A program made the position numbers and the translations under genes. From Blastocladiella emersonii ATCC 22665 (taxonomy: Eukaryota; Blastocladiomycota; Blastocladiomycetes; Blastocladiales; Blastocladiaceae), in contig JANHCV010000001.1 in assembly GCA_025594325.1 (NCBI GenBank), forward strand, positions 2,914,001 through 2,978,000: a stretch of 64,000 nt of DNA, in the 5' to 3' direction. Below the pieces are notes generated by a model that saw only the letters and a program-made list of their open reading frames with translations, did no database searches and was not told where the DNA came from. Of the stretch, positions 54,801 through 64,000 are shown in pieces. Every line of letters begins with the position of its first letter. Positions within the stretch are counted from its first letter, which is position 1.

Positions 54801-55517
54801 CGGCGCGCCAGGTCGAGGGACGCGCGGAGCGTCGCGGCCTCGGCGGCACCGGACATGTAGCCCTGCGCCTCGCTGAGCTGGCTCCTACACGGATCGCATG
54901 GGACGATGTCAGTGACCGGCCCTGCAGGCGCGCTCGGTGCACGGGGCGGCGTACCGGACAGTCTCGAGCTCGGCGGTCAGGTCGTTGTTCTTCTTGCGCA
55001 GCTCGTCCGTCTTCTCCTTGTTGCGCTAGAGAGAACGAGGAATCGGTCAGCGACTGATCCGCTGGACAGCGCAAGGGACGCGCGCACCTTGATGTTGGTC
55101 TCCTTCTGCTTGGTGACCTTGTCGAGCTCGGCCTTGGTCTCGGCGAGCGAGGCCTCGAGCTCGGCGCACTTGCACGAGGCCGACGGGCCCTGCTGCGGCT
55201 GAGCCTCGGCCAGCTCGAGCCTGGCGCGGAGCTCTTCGACCTCGAGCCGCGCGGCGTCGCGCTCCTTCTCGGCCTCAGCGCAGCGGGACCGTTGTTCGTT
55301 GGCGGCTACACACTCTCGAGTCCGTGAGCCGAGTCGTCTTAGGGTGGAGCGCATCAGGAAGAAACCCACCCTTGTTGGCCGCGTCGAGGGCCGCGTTCAC
55401 CCTGTCGACATTGGCGATGCTGGCCTTGATGACGGCAATGTTCTGCTTGAGGGTCGCGTTCTCCTGCACGAGGATGCTGTCGTCCTCGGCATCGCTGATG
55501 GTGCCCTGCGACGACAT
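51869..55517 (-). CDS. Large coiled-coil protein of unknown function
   Basis: Four exons (55517-55370, 55305-55088, 55025-54955, 54884-51869) give 1150 aa in frame. The N-terminus starts MSSQGTISDAEDDSILVQEN; from about residue 15 to 450 it is an almost unbroken coiled coil (AARRDAESVRRDLEAARREL, KVRKDLDAARTEAGTAKAD). Residues 450-790 are Pro/Ala/Ser-rich and basic, with SDSESESD and many RxxS-like sites. The last 350 residues are helical and well composed (LNSIDAVLAAVKLHPAAIVD, PFALLLALVAPRVPALAPVL, RTLFADNALAGSSMFPAFVS, ADYVLQRSPRNWVPTDDDMA), suggesting a folded domain. I cannot name the family. A nuclear or cytoskeletal scaffold is possible. It is divergent from DMAP1. Confidence 0.75.
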
Positions 55518-55861
55518 AGCGGCGCGTGCAGGCGGCAGCGGCAGCGGGGGCCAAACGGCGACGGCAATGGGCGCGGGCCGGCGGGGTTTCGATGCGTTGC
55601 AGTAGGCCTGGGCGGGAGTGCTCGCCGGGCAGCGTTCGTGGGGTGATGGCGACGAGATGCGGGGTCGGCAGCGACGACGGAGGCCGGGGGCAGGGTCGGA
55701 GGAGCGACATGGCGCAGCCGCGCGCTTTCGCGGTCACCGTGCCGTCCCGTGAACCGTTGCCGGGGAGCCGCCGCGCTCTGCGCCGCGCTCTGCCCGGCCG
55801 ACCCTCGAGACTCTCGGGGCCCCGTCAACCCGTTTCTCGCCATCATTTCCCACTCGCTGCA
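55518..55861. promoter_or_regulatory. Divergent promoter between the coiled-coil gene and DMAP1
   Basis: 344 bp between start codons. I see no TATA box or other element. Confidence 0.45.
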
Positions 55862-57310
55862 ATGAATGACTTTCGCGACATGCTCGGCGCTGGGCCCGCC
55901 GCCCCGGCAGGCGCGCGGCCGGCGGCGTGCGTGAAACCCAAGAAGAGAACGCAGCACGAGCTGCAGCAGGGTCCGCTGTCCCTCCCCGCTCGCCGCTCGC
56001 TGCTTCAATGCTGAACGAGCGACACACACACACCCGTAGAACTCGGCGTGTCGCGCGAGGTGCTCAAGCTCATGGGCGACGCGCCGCCGCCGATCCTCAT
56101 CACGTCGCGGCCGATCCTGAAGCCGTCGATCCGCCTGGCCAAAGTGTCCGGGTGGAAGTGGGCGCCCTTCTCCAACCCGGCGCGCACCGACGGCCTGGTG
56201 CTGCACCACTGGGTCAAGGCGCAGGACCCCGACGACGGGTACCGGTTCAGCGTCTTCAACAAGCGCGCCGACGTAGTCGCCTACACGGACGACGAGTACG
56301 AGCAGCACCTCGCCGACCCGGCGTGGACGAAACCCGACACGGACCACCTGTTCGACCTGTGCCGCGCGCTGGACCTGCGGTTTGCCGTGATCCTCGACCG
56401 GTACGACCCGCCGAGCGGCACCGCGCGCGACATGGAGGACCTCAAGCACCGCTTCGTCGAGGTGACGCGCCGCATCCTGACCCTGCGTCACCCGCTGCCG
56501 GACCCGTCGCAGAAGGCCGTGATCGCCTCGCTCCAGTTCGACGCCGCCATGGAGCGCGAGCGCAAGGCCCACGTCCGCGCACTCATGTCGCGCACCCAGG
56601 AGGAGATGGACGAGGAGGAGCAGCTGCTCGCCGAGTTGCTCATGTTCGAGGAGCGCCACGCCAAAATTTCAAAGGACCGCCAGGAGTTCCTCACCCGCTT
56701 CTACAAGGGGCTAGACCCGCACGACCTCGCCAGCTACAACACCAAGCGCCGCAAGATCCGCGAGGCCAGCTACATGAACAGTGCATACTCTCTCTCTTGT
56801 GCCGCTGGTGCGATGCGGGCGACTGACGTCGGGATTGTAGTGCACAACGCCGACATGAACGCGGCAGCAGCGGCAGCAGCCAAGGCCGAGCCAGCCGCAC
56901 CCGCCGTCGAGGGCATCGTCACGACCACCGACAAGCTCAACCCGGGCGTGTTCCTGCGCACGTCCAAGCTCACGTCCGTCAAGCCCGCGCTCCAGACCAA
57001 GCTCTCGGCCATCCTGCAGGAGGTCGGCGTCCGTACGTTGCTTTTCTGGGAAACTCTTCGATCCTCTCGCTCACCATGTGCCCCGCATGCAGGCCCGCTC
57101 GACCGCCCCGTCATGTGCTCGACGGCCGTGTACCAGCGGTTCGAGGAGCTCAAGGCCAACGCGTTGCAGCTGCTCGAGCTCAAGAAGCAGGCCGACAAGC
57201 TCGAGTCGGAGCTGCGCACCTTTGCCCACAAGCGCGAGCTGTACCACTCGCTCGACAAGCGGCCCACGAGCTCGCCCGCGCCGCCCGTCGAGCGCAAGCG
57301 CCGGCGCTGA
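55862..57310 (+). CDS. DMAP1: DMAP1/SWC4, subunit of SWR1 and NuA4 chromatin complexes
   Basis: Four exons (55862-55970, 56040-56780, 56841-57032,57093-57310) give 419 aa. Swc4/DMAP1 is shared by the H2A.Z-depositing SWR1 complex and the NuA4 acetyltransferase. The N-terminus MNDFRDMLGAG matches the family. GWKWAPFSNPARTDGLVLHH precedes the SANT-like domain with DDEYEQHLADPAWTKPDTDH, LFDLCRALDLRFAVILDRYD and DLKHRFVEVTRRI. The C-terminal helical domain includes KPALQTKLSAILQEVGV and YQRFEELKANALQLLELKKQ, ending in a basic tail. The second intron donor is GTGCAT. Confidence 0.92.
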
Positions 57311-57405
57311 GGCGCGTCGCTGCTCTATCACCCCATGCCATGTACATAAACCAGTCTCAGTTATTCATTTTCCGCGTTGCGTTGGTATACGTCTCTTCTC
57401 CGTTT

Positions 57406-58090
57406 CTAGGGCGATGCAGCGGCCACCTTGAGCGAAGCACCGGTCGCGACGGCGGCCAGGCGCTCCATGACCTGGTCGAGCGCCGCGCGGCCGAGGTGCG
57501 CGTTGGCCTGGAACCGCTGGATCAGCGCGCCCTCAATGTAGTCGGCGATGCGCGCGGGCACGCTCGTCGATACGGTCACGGTTTGCCGGAACGCGGTCCG
57601 TGCGCTACACGTCGCGAGAAGTGAGCGAGTGCGGTCGATTGGTGGCTGGGAGCGAGGAGACCGCGTACGATGGATGTCCCGCGTCGGGCGAGTAGTGTAC
57701 CGACTCGGACATGACCATGAGGTCGCGGAACGTCAGGTTGGTCGACACGGCCGAGAAGGTCTGCGTGGCCAGGTCGACCTGAGAGACCTCGAGGACGTAC
57801 GATACGGGTTCGCGGCCACCGAACAGCTACCGGTCGCGGCGATGAGTGCCAGCTCGAGGTGCAGAGGACCCAGCGGTCGGTTGTACCTTGACGAGAAGCC
57901 GCGGGACCTGCTGCCGGATAGTCAGGAGCCGGTGCGTGTGCAGGACGCGGCGCTCCTCGTCGACGTGCTGGTCGACCACGTCGACTGACAGGACGTGCGG
58001 TGTCTTCTCAGAGGGGTACTTTTGCCACAACGCGGCCGTCACTAGACCCCATGGCCGCTCATAGACATGGTTGCTCTCTCCGACTTTCAT
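57406..58090 (-). CDS. PRELI/MSF1-domain mitochondrial lipid-transfer protein (Ups2/PRELID3 type)
   Basis: Three exons (58090-57887, 57826-57669, 57604-57406) give 186 aa. PRELI proteins with a TRIAP1/Mdm35 partner shuttle phosphatidic acid or phosphatidylserine across the mitochondrial intermembrane space. The start MKVGESNHVYERPWGLVTAA, then LWQKYPSEKTPHVLSVDVVD, HVDEERRVLHTHRLL, EPVSYVLEVSQVDLATQTFS, NLTFRDLMVMSESVHYSPD and the C-terminal helix YIEGALIQRFQANAHLGRAA follow the family throughout. The MK start and HTHRLL pattern favour the Slowmo/Ups2 branch, but branch assignment is tentative. The stop is only about 95 bp from the convergent DMAP1 stop. Confidence 0.88.
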
Positions 58091-58866
58091 TGCTAAGTTG
58101 TGGGCAGGGAGGGAGGGAGAAGGCACGGACGACCTCCATGGCCTGATGGTCATGGCCACCCCCGCCCGCATGTCTCCTGGGAGACAGCCAGCCGCCACGC
58201 TGACGAAGCGGCGCGGGCACAACACGGTGCATGCGACGCGCGCGGCCGCGATCGAGACGCGAGACGTGAGACGCGCGGGATCAGGTCGCCATCATGTGGC
58301 GCCGCCACGCCGACCCTTGCTTCATCGCCGCCGCCGCCGCCGATCCGACTCTGCTGAGCGACGCGCGACGCGTGTGCCGAGCAACGTGTTTCCAAACGCG
58401 CGTCGCATCCGAGGGACCGCGAAGGTCGCTGCCCTGCCCGCCGACGCAGCCACGCGTGGCCATGGCCGACCGGGGCCGCGGCTTCCGTGGCCAGGGTTAC
58501 GCGCTACGCCACTCCCACGCCCTCACAGCGCATTGAACCGAGAGCGGGGCATTCACGTCGCCTCATTTTCTCCGGGTGCTGTTGAAAATACGAGGAGGGA
58601 GGGCGCTGCTGACGTGGCCGCGGTCAAACCGGCGCTGGGGCCCCGCTCTTCCGAGCTCCACACCGCCGCCTCCGTTGCCCATGCCGCCGTCTCCGCCACC
58701 GACGCCGCGCCGCCGAGTCGAACTCGTCCGCCGACATCTGCGCCGTTCCAGCGAGGTGCGTCTGTCCCTGCCCGTGCCTGCCCGGGTACAAAAGGGCGCT
58801 GCGCCCTCGCTCCCATCCCTTCTCTCCCTGACCCCGTACTTGATGCAACCTCTACAGCGCGCTGCC
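58091..58866. promoter_or_regulatory. Divergent region between the PRELI gene and the alpha/beta hydrolase
   Basis: 776 bp without a recognisable gene. A GTACAAAAGG element at 58789-58798 is about 70 bp before the hydrolase ATG and may act as a TATA-like box. Confidence 0.4.
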
Positions 58867-60405
58867 ATGAACACATCTACCGACGCCACCAACAACACGA
58901 GCGACGCCGCCCTCGAGACGCGCGCGCAGACCGAGGTCGCCGCCGCCGCCGCGGCGGGCGAGGCTGACAAGGCCACGTTCTGGTTCACCATTGGCCTCCT
59001 CGTCAAGCAGGTCCCGATGCTCGCGCGCGCGCTCGTCGAGGGCCCGCAGCGCGCCAACCGCACGCGCGGCCTCGATATCTTCATCCGCTTCTTCCGCGAG
59101 TCGTCCAAGTCGCCCGATATGAACGTGTACCGCGCCCGGTCCATCCTCGGCGCCCTCGACAAGCTCGGCGAGACGCGCAAGAAGGTCGCGCTCAAGGGCG
59201 CGACCTTCACGCCGCGCACCTGGACCGCCACGCTTGATGCCTCGGCCGCCGCCGCGGCGCCTGCCGCGACCGACGCGGCCGGCGCGCCGCTCCCCGTCGT
59301 CGCCCTGCGGTCGTCGCTCGCCGCCAAGTACCCGCTGCGCACGCCGTCGACCTGGCAGGTCTCGGCCGAGTGGACCGTCAATAACGAGGCCACCTACGAC
59401 CCCGACCGCGTCGTAATGTACCTCCACGGCGGCGCCTACTGCTTCAGCAGTGCCGCGTCGTACCGCCACTTCGTCGGCCCGCTCGCCAAACGCCTCGGCC
59501 GTCGCGTCTTCAACGTCGAGTACCGTCTCGCCCCCGAGTCCGTCTTCCCCGACGCCCTGCACGACGCCGTCTCGGCGTTCCTGTACCTGACCGAGGTCGA
59601 GGGCATTGCCCCGCGCAACATCGTGTTCATGGGCGACTCGGCGGGCGCCAACCTCGCCATGGTCACGATGCTGTTCCTGCGCGACCACGGCTACCCGCTG
59701 CCCGGCGGCGCCGCGCTGCTTTCGCCGTGGTCCGACCTCGCCCACAACCTCCCCTCGTACTTCGAGAACGCTAAATACGACTACATCAACCCGTTCGACG
59801 AATCTCCCAACATGAACCCCGTCGCGCTGCTGTGCGGCCGCCGCGACTACCACGACGTAGTCAAGTCCGAGCCGCTCCTCTCGCCTGTCCTCGATTCCCA
59901 GACAGCGCCACAGCTCCCGCCCATCTACATCTCGACGGGCTCGGACGAGATCCTCCTCGACGAGAACGTGCTGCTTGCCGCCGGCCTCGCCAAGCGCGGC
60001 GCCTCGGTCCTCGTCCACGATGTTCACGAGCACCAGATTCACGTGCACCCGTTCCTCGCACCCTTCTCCAACGACGCGGCACGGTTCCGCTCGCGCCTGC
60101 ACCAGTTCATCACCCAGGTCGCCGACGCGCCGGCCGGCACCTTCCCCGCGCCGCTCGTTGAGGTCGCCTACTTCAAGGACGGCGAGCTCGTCGAGGCCGG
60201 GCCCGGCCGCGCGTGGGCGCCGCGCTGGGCGGGGATCCGCAACGTCAAGGCGCTCGACTGGGACGCGGCCGAGATCGCGACGTCGGCCGTGCTGCCCGCG
60301 CCGGAGCCGCTCGACGCTGAGACCAAGGCGGCCGCGAGCAACGCCGTCGACAGCGAGGCGGCGCTGGCCGAGGGCGTGACGCGGGCTGCCGCGACGTCAG
60401 CGTGA
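58867..60405 (+). CDS. Alpha/beta hydrolase of the hormone-sensitive-lipase (HSL) type
   Basis: Single exon, 512 aa from the ATG at MNTSTDATNNTSD; an in-frame extension upstream is Pro/Arg low complexity and rejected. The protein is a probable esterase, lipase or deacetylase. The oxyanion motif HGGAYCFSS, the nucleophile elbow GDSAGANLA, the acid region STGSDEILLDE and a His near HQIHVHPF form the HSL-family catalytic arrangement in order; VFNVEYRLAPESVFPDAL is also typical. An N-terminal helical segment (TFWFTIGLLVKQVPMLARAL) of about 150 residues and a C-terminal Ala-rich tail flank the core. Substrate cannot be told from sequence. Confidence 0.88.
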   Translation: MNTSTDATNNTSDAALETRAQTEVAAAAAAGEADKATFWFTIGLLVKQVPMLARALVEGPQRANRTRGLDIFIRFFRESSKSPDMNVYRARSILGALDKLGETRKKVALKGATFTPRTWTATLDASAAAAAPAATDAAGAPLPVVALRSSLAAKYPLRTPSTWQVSAEWTVNNEATYDPDRVVMYLHGGAYCFSSAASYRHFVGPLAKRLGRRVFNVEYRLAPESVFPDALHDAVSAFLYLTEVEGIAPRNIVFMGDSAGANLAMVTMLFLRDHGYPLPGGAALLSPWSDLAHNLPSYFENAKYDYINPFDESPNMNPVALLCGRRDYHDVVKSEPLLSPVLDSQTAPQLPPIYISTGSDEILLDENVLLAAGLAKRGASVLVHDVHEHQIHVHPFLAPFSNDAARFRSRLHQFITQVADAPAGTFPAPLVEVAYFKDGELVEAGPGRAWAPRWAGIRNVKALDWDAAEIATSAVLPAPEPLDAETKAAASNAVDSEAALAEGVTRAAATSA

Positions 60406-61271
60406 AGTTGTGGGGGGATGGATTAAAATCGAATCTTAAATTGCATGCAAAAAGTGTCTCAAAGTGCCCGCGTGACTTCCGCGTGATGTCTCCAACTTCA
60501 CGCGTCACGCGTCGCGGGTCCGTCGATGCATGCGAGGGAACGGACTCGTGCGCATACATCCAGCGCAATCTGGGAGCGGTACTGCGGCTAGGGAATAAAA
60601 GCTGCTTTTGCCTCCACAACTAGTCAAGGCGCGAGAAATATCACCGAATCACACATGCCATCAAGTATGTCGTGGCTCCAGCTTCCGATTAAGTTCGTTC
60701 GCTCACGCGTTGCATCGCTAGCCTTGTTCGCTCATCCTGGCAACTCGGGTAACTCGTCGCCGAAAGGTCTGCATGCTAGCGCTCGTCCGCCACGGGTCTT
60801 GCAGGCCGACGTGGGCCACAAACTCGTCCAGTTAGCCCCGGCCAGGCCCGCGACTGCGTCGAATGCGGCCGTTCACCCAGAACAGCTTCGCCAGCTGACC
60901 GCTACTCTCACCAAGTTTGTGCAGAATGGTCCAACGGGCCCGCGGCCAGCCGCGCCAACGTGGACTGTGCAGCGCGCCTGCCTTCCATCAGCAACCAGCG
61001 TGACGCTGGACGGAAGTTGACCACGGTCATGGCCGTTCTCATTACGCGGCCGGCCCTCGAGCGGGCAAAGACTCGTTTTCCTTGATACCCTTGACAATAC
61101 GTGCTCTTGGTCGTCATTTCATGTGAGTGCCGCACAGAGGGAGCGCCGCTCAGCGAGAGACGTGTCGTCGATCATGCGCGCCATCACGCCCGCCGTCGCA
61201 GCACGCTCGACCTATGAAGCAAAACCGTTGGAAACTAGATTACACACAATAAAAAAACTCTTTCTCACTCG
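60406..61271. other. Convergent intergenic region between the hydrolase and VPS13
   Basis: It contains AT-richer sequence after the hydrolase stop, a GACCACGGTCATGGCCG segment near 61019-61035, and an AT-rich patch at 61240-61262 that is probably the VPS13 3' UTR. A 121-codon frame at 60655-61020 has no recognisable feature. Confidence 0.4.
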
Positions 61272-64000
61272 CTACTCGACGGGCTTGTTCTCGGCCAAAT
61301 AGTTGTTGATGATGGCCACGACCTGCTGCCGGAACGTCTCGATGGCCACGGGGTCGGGCGACTCGACGGCGCGGAAGTCGATGGACGGGTTGGTGTGGAA
61401 GATGCGGAACGAGTACATGGTCGAGTACCCCTCCACGACCTGCGCCATGAGCCGCGAGTCGACGCCGCGGATCTCTACATTGCGTTACGGAGGGTCAGCG
61501 ACAATCCGAGCGAAACTGAGAAGCGTTCGTACCCGACATGCGCATGTCCCACTCGCTGCGCAGCTTGCGCAGGCGGACCATGATGATCACCGTCGTGCTG
61601 ACAATGCACACGTAGTCCTCCTTTTTGGTCTCTACACTCGACCAAAAGGTCAGCGCCGACTCGAAACCACGGCCGAGTTCGCAAACACCATACCAAAGTG
61701 GCGGACGTAGTGCAGCCCCGCGTGCTCGCCGTTGTCCGTCTGGTGCAGCCAGTACTGCCCGAGGGCCTCGCGCTCCGAAAATGGCCGGAGCACGCCGTCT
61801 TCGCCAATGAACCGCGGCAGACGGACCTACACGAATGTGGGAGCGTCAGTCATCGACCGAGACGGGCGCAGCGCAGCGCAGCAGCGTACCCGATCAATCT
61901 CGGCGGAGTCGTCGAGCACCGTCGTCGTGTTCTTGACACCCTCGGAAATGTTGCTGGCCATGTCGAACAGGCCGACGACGGGCTTGGCCGCGAGCCCAAT
62001 GAGGCCCTTGCCGACGCCCTTGAAGAACCCGCCGAACCCCTCCTTCTCGGCGCCCTCGATGGGCTTCGTGATCACGCCCGTGACGCCCGAGACGACGCCC
62101 TTTGCAAGCGACTTGGCGCCGGTCGTGACGCCGAACAGCGCGTGGCGCGGGCGGTTGCGGATGCGCGACATCTGGCGCGCCGTCTGGAACGACTCGTCGA
62201 GCGTGGCCATGGCGAGACCCTTGCCGACGGCGCCCGTGAACTTGGCGAACCCGTCGGCGACGCCGTACACGGCCTTGCCCACGAACGTCGCCGTGCCCTT
62301 GGCGAGCCCGATGCCGAGGTCCGCGGGGCTGTCGCTGACGATGCCCTGGTACGGCTCGTAGAAGATGTCCTGCACGCCCGACGCGAGGTTGTTGAACAGG
62401 CCGACGGGGTTGCCGAGAAAGTCGGCGGACCCGAGGATCGCGAACATCTTGGAGAACACCTGGTCGTAGTAGTGCGTGTAGATGGCGTCCGAGAGTAGCG
62501 CCGTCGACACGATCGGGTGCTCGAGCGTGAGCGCGTTGAAGGCGAGCGGGAAGTTGTGCACGTTGCCGAGCCCCGCGCCAATGATCTTGGTGAAGAACGA
62601 GAAGAAGTTGACGCCGCCCGTGTCGTTGAACGAGAAGGTCAGGTTCAGCTTGATGGGGTGGATCTGGAACGCCTCAAAGTACATGAGGTTCGCGTAGTCC
62701 TGCGTGACAGGCGGCGTCGGCGCGAGCTTGCTCGACCACGTCACCTCGTGCCGCGTCCCGTCGTCGAGCGTCAGGAACCGCGCAATCGCGTTGATGAGCT
62801 CCTGGTCGATGGACACGGACATCTCCTGCAGCAGGAATGCGCAGTACTTGTAGTACTGGATGCCGTGCGACTGGTCCTTGGACTTGACCAGCGCGAGCTT
62901 GATGGCCTGGTGCTCCTTGGAGTCGCGCGACAGCTCGGTCGGGAACAGCACAATGGGCTCGAGCGCCTTGGACAGCTGGTTGTCGATCTGGATCCAGTGC
63001 ACGTCGGCGCCGTACGTGTAGTACAGGTTCGTGTCGTTGTACTTGAGGCACAGGTCCGAGAACGAGAGGTACAGCAGCTCCTGCGTGCCGTCGATGAGCG
63101 ACACGCCGAGGTGCACGTTGATCTGGATCGCGAAGTTGACGATGCTGTGTACGTCAATCACCTCGAACGCGAGGTTGCCCGCGCTGCTCGTGTTGCTGCT
63201 GACACTCGCCGTCGACCCGCGCCGCTCGTTGCGGCGGTAGATGGACTTTTTCGGGTTGTAGTGCGTGATCTGCAGCACGCGCGTGGTCCCGTCGATCATG
63301 AGGTCCATGGCAAACACGCGGCGCCGGTTGCCGATCGAGATCTCCCACGGGACCATGGCGCCGACCTCGAACAGGTTGACGTTGCGCTTGCGGTCGCCGC
63401 TCGCGCCCTCGACCGCGAGCGCGATGGCGCGGTCGCTGGCCGTCGGATCGTCGAGCGCGTAGTTGGCCGACCGCCCCGCGGGCACCGTGTACCGCTTGCG
63501 CGACGCGACGCCCGATTGCGTGAAGTGGACCGTGTAGTTGGTGAGGTTCTCGATGCGGTACGGCCAGCGGTCCGACTGCTTGACGAACATGAACAGCGTG
63601 GCCTCGTGCAGGACAATGTCGACCTCGAGGAGCAGCGGCGCGGGCGCGCTGGGGCTGCCGCTGGCCGTCTCGAGCGGGTCCATGCGCGCAAACACCTGGC
63701 CGACCTCGTGCATGCGGAGCGGCGCCGACCAGTCGTGCTGCGCGGGCCCGGCGGCGCCGTTGGCGAACCGGAACACGATGAGCTTGTGCATGTTGCGGTG
63801 CAGCCACTGGACTGGCATCTCGGCGCCGTCGGGGCACTCGCCGATCTCGGGCGTCATGGCCTGCTTCCACTGCAGCGGGCGGCCCGTCATGTTCTTGACC
63901 ACGTAGCGCGGGCTGAAGGCGATCACCTTGCTCACGGCGAACCGGTCGGCGCCGCCCTCGGTGACCGAGATCCCGACGTGCCAGCTGCGCGTGCGGTCGA
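61272..64000 (-). CDS. VPS13: VPS13 lipid-transfer protein, C-terminal part
   Basis: Exons seen: right edge to 61890, 61826-61694, 61631-61533, 61474-61272; the 5' end lies beyond the window. VPS13 is a bridge-like protein moving phospholipids between organelles. The part here covers the end of the VAB-type beta region (VVKNMTGRPLQWKQAMT, IENLTNYTVHFTQSG), then the conserved C-terminal ATG2_C-like region: HPIKLNLTFSFNDTGGVNFF, GSADFLGNPVGLFNNLASGV, GFAKFTGAVGKGLAMATLD, RHALFGVTTGAKSLAKGVVS and FFKGVGKGLIGLAAKPVVGL. Small exons then encode a PH-like domain ending YSTMYSFRIFHTNPSID and NNYLAENKPVE. Confidence 0.94.

Noticed and set aside
58576-58866. 97-codon N-terminal extension of the alpha/beta hydrolase
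   Set aside because: Arg/Pro-rich and covers the TATA-like element; the ATG at 58867 has better context.
60655-61020. 121-codon plus-strand frame in the hydrolase-VPS13 gap
   Set aside because: No motif, no supporting splice or promoter pattern; it could be chance in GC-rich DNA.

Overview
The window is nuclear DNA of a GC-rich, intron-bearing fungus. Nearly every recognisable gene is a conserved eukaryotic housekeeping gene, and most are split by short introns (mostly 58-100 nt) that usually start GTACG and end TAG or CAG. The mix includes genes lost from many ascomycete yeasts or shared with animals: NUDT21/CFIm25, CSTF1, a penta-EF-hand PDCD6, WDR83OS/Asterix, MIOS, RIC1 and APEX2. Together with membrane proteins carrying a C-terminal SH3 domain, this suggests an early-diverging fungal lineage such as Blastocladiomycota or chytrids. 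That assignment is inference; no rDNA or other marker is present.

Layout. 1-7.8 kb: 3' end of MIOS (GATOR2), then EME1 and APEX2 head to head (DNA repair), then a decayed block holding an orphan ABC-transporter fragment and a broken second copy of the APEX2 tail. 7.8-12.2 kb: argininosuccinate synthase (ARG1) and, directly upstream of it, a bZIP factor with a Gcn4-like basic region. 12.2-20.2 kb: two single-pass SH3 membrane proteins flanking CSTF1. 20.3-23.3 kb: DBR1 and NUDT21. 23.6-32.4 kb: MPP10, RPT6, ribosomal protein eS21, phosphatidylinositol synthase, PDCD6, Asterix. 32.6-41 kb: RIC1, ribosomal protein uL13, NUP35. 41-48.2 kb: PP2A B56 subunit, mitochondrial mL44, GPI2/PIG-C. 48.2-50.4 kb: gene-poor, with relics of a LAGLIDADG-like ORF and an antisense coding fragment. 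50.4-64 kb: ribosomal protein uL14, a 1150-residue coiled-coil protein, DMAP1/SWC4, a PRELI-domain protein, an alpha/beta hydrolase and the 3' end of VPS13.

Gene relations. Many genes are divergent pairs sharing short promoters (EME1/APEX2, CSTF1/SH3 protein, MPP10/RPT6, eS21/PI synthase, Asterix/RIC1, uL13/NUP35, mL44/PIG-C). Three pre-mRNA processing factors (CSTF1, DBR1, NUDT21) lie within about 8 kb. The bZIP-ARG1 pair resembles general amino-acid control, with a perfect TGACTCA upstream of the bZIP gene. The most unusual non-coding signal is in the single intron of the eS21 gene: two long inverted repeats in interlocked A-B-A'-B' order, so their helices compete. Exon coordinates were derived by hand from splice motifs, frame and family alignment from memory. 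They are frame-consistent where stated, and the first exons of uL13, NUDT21 and the B56 gene are tentative or unresolved.
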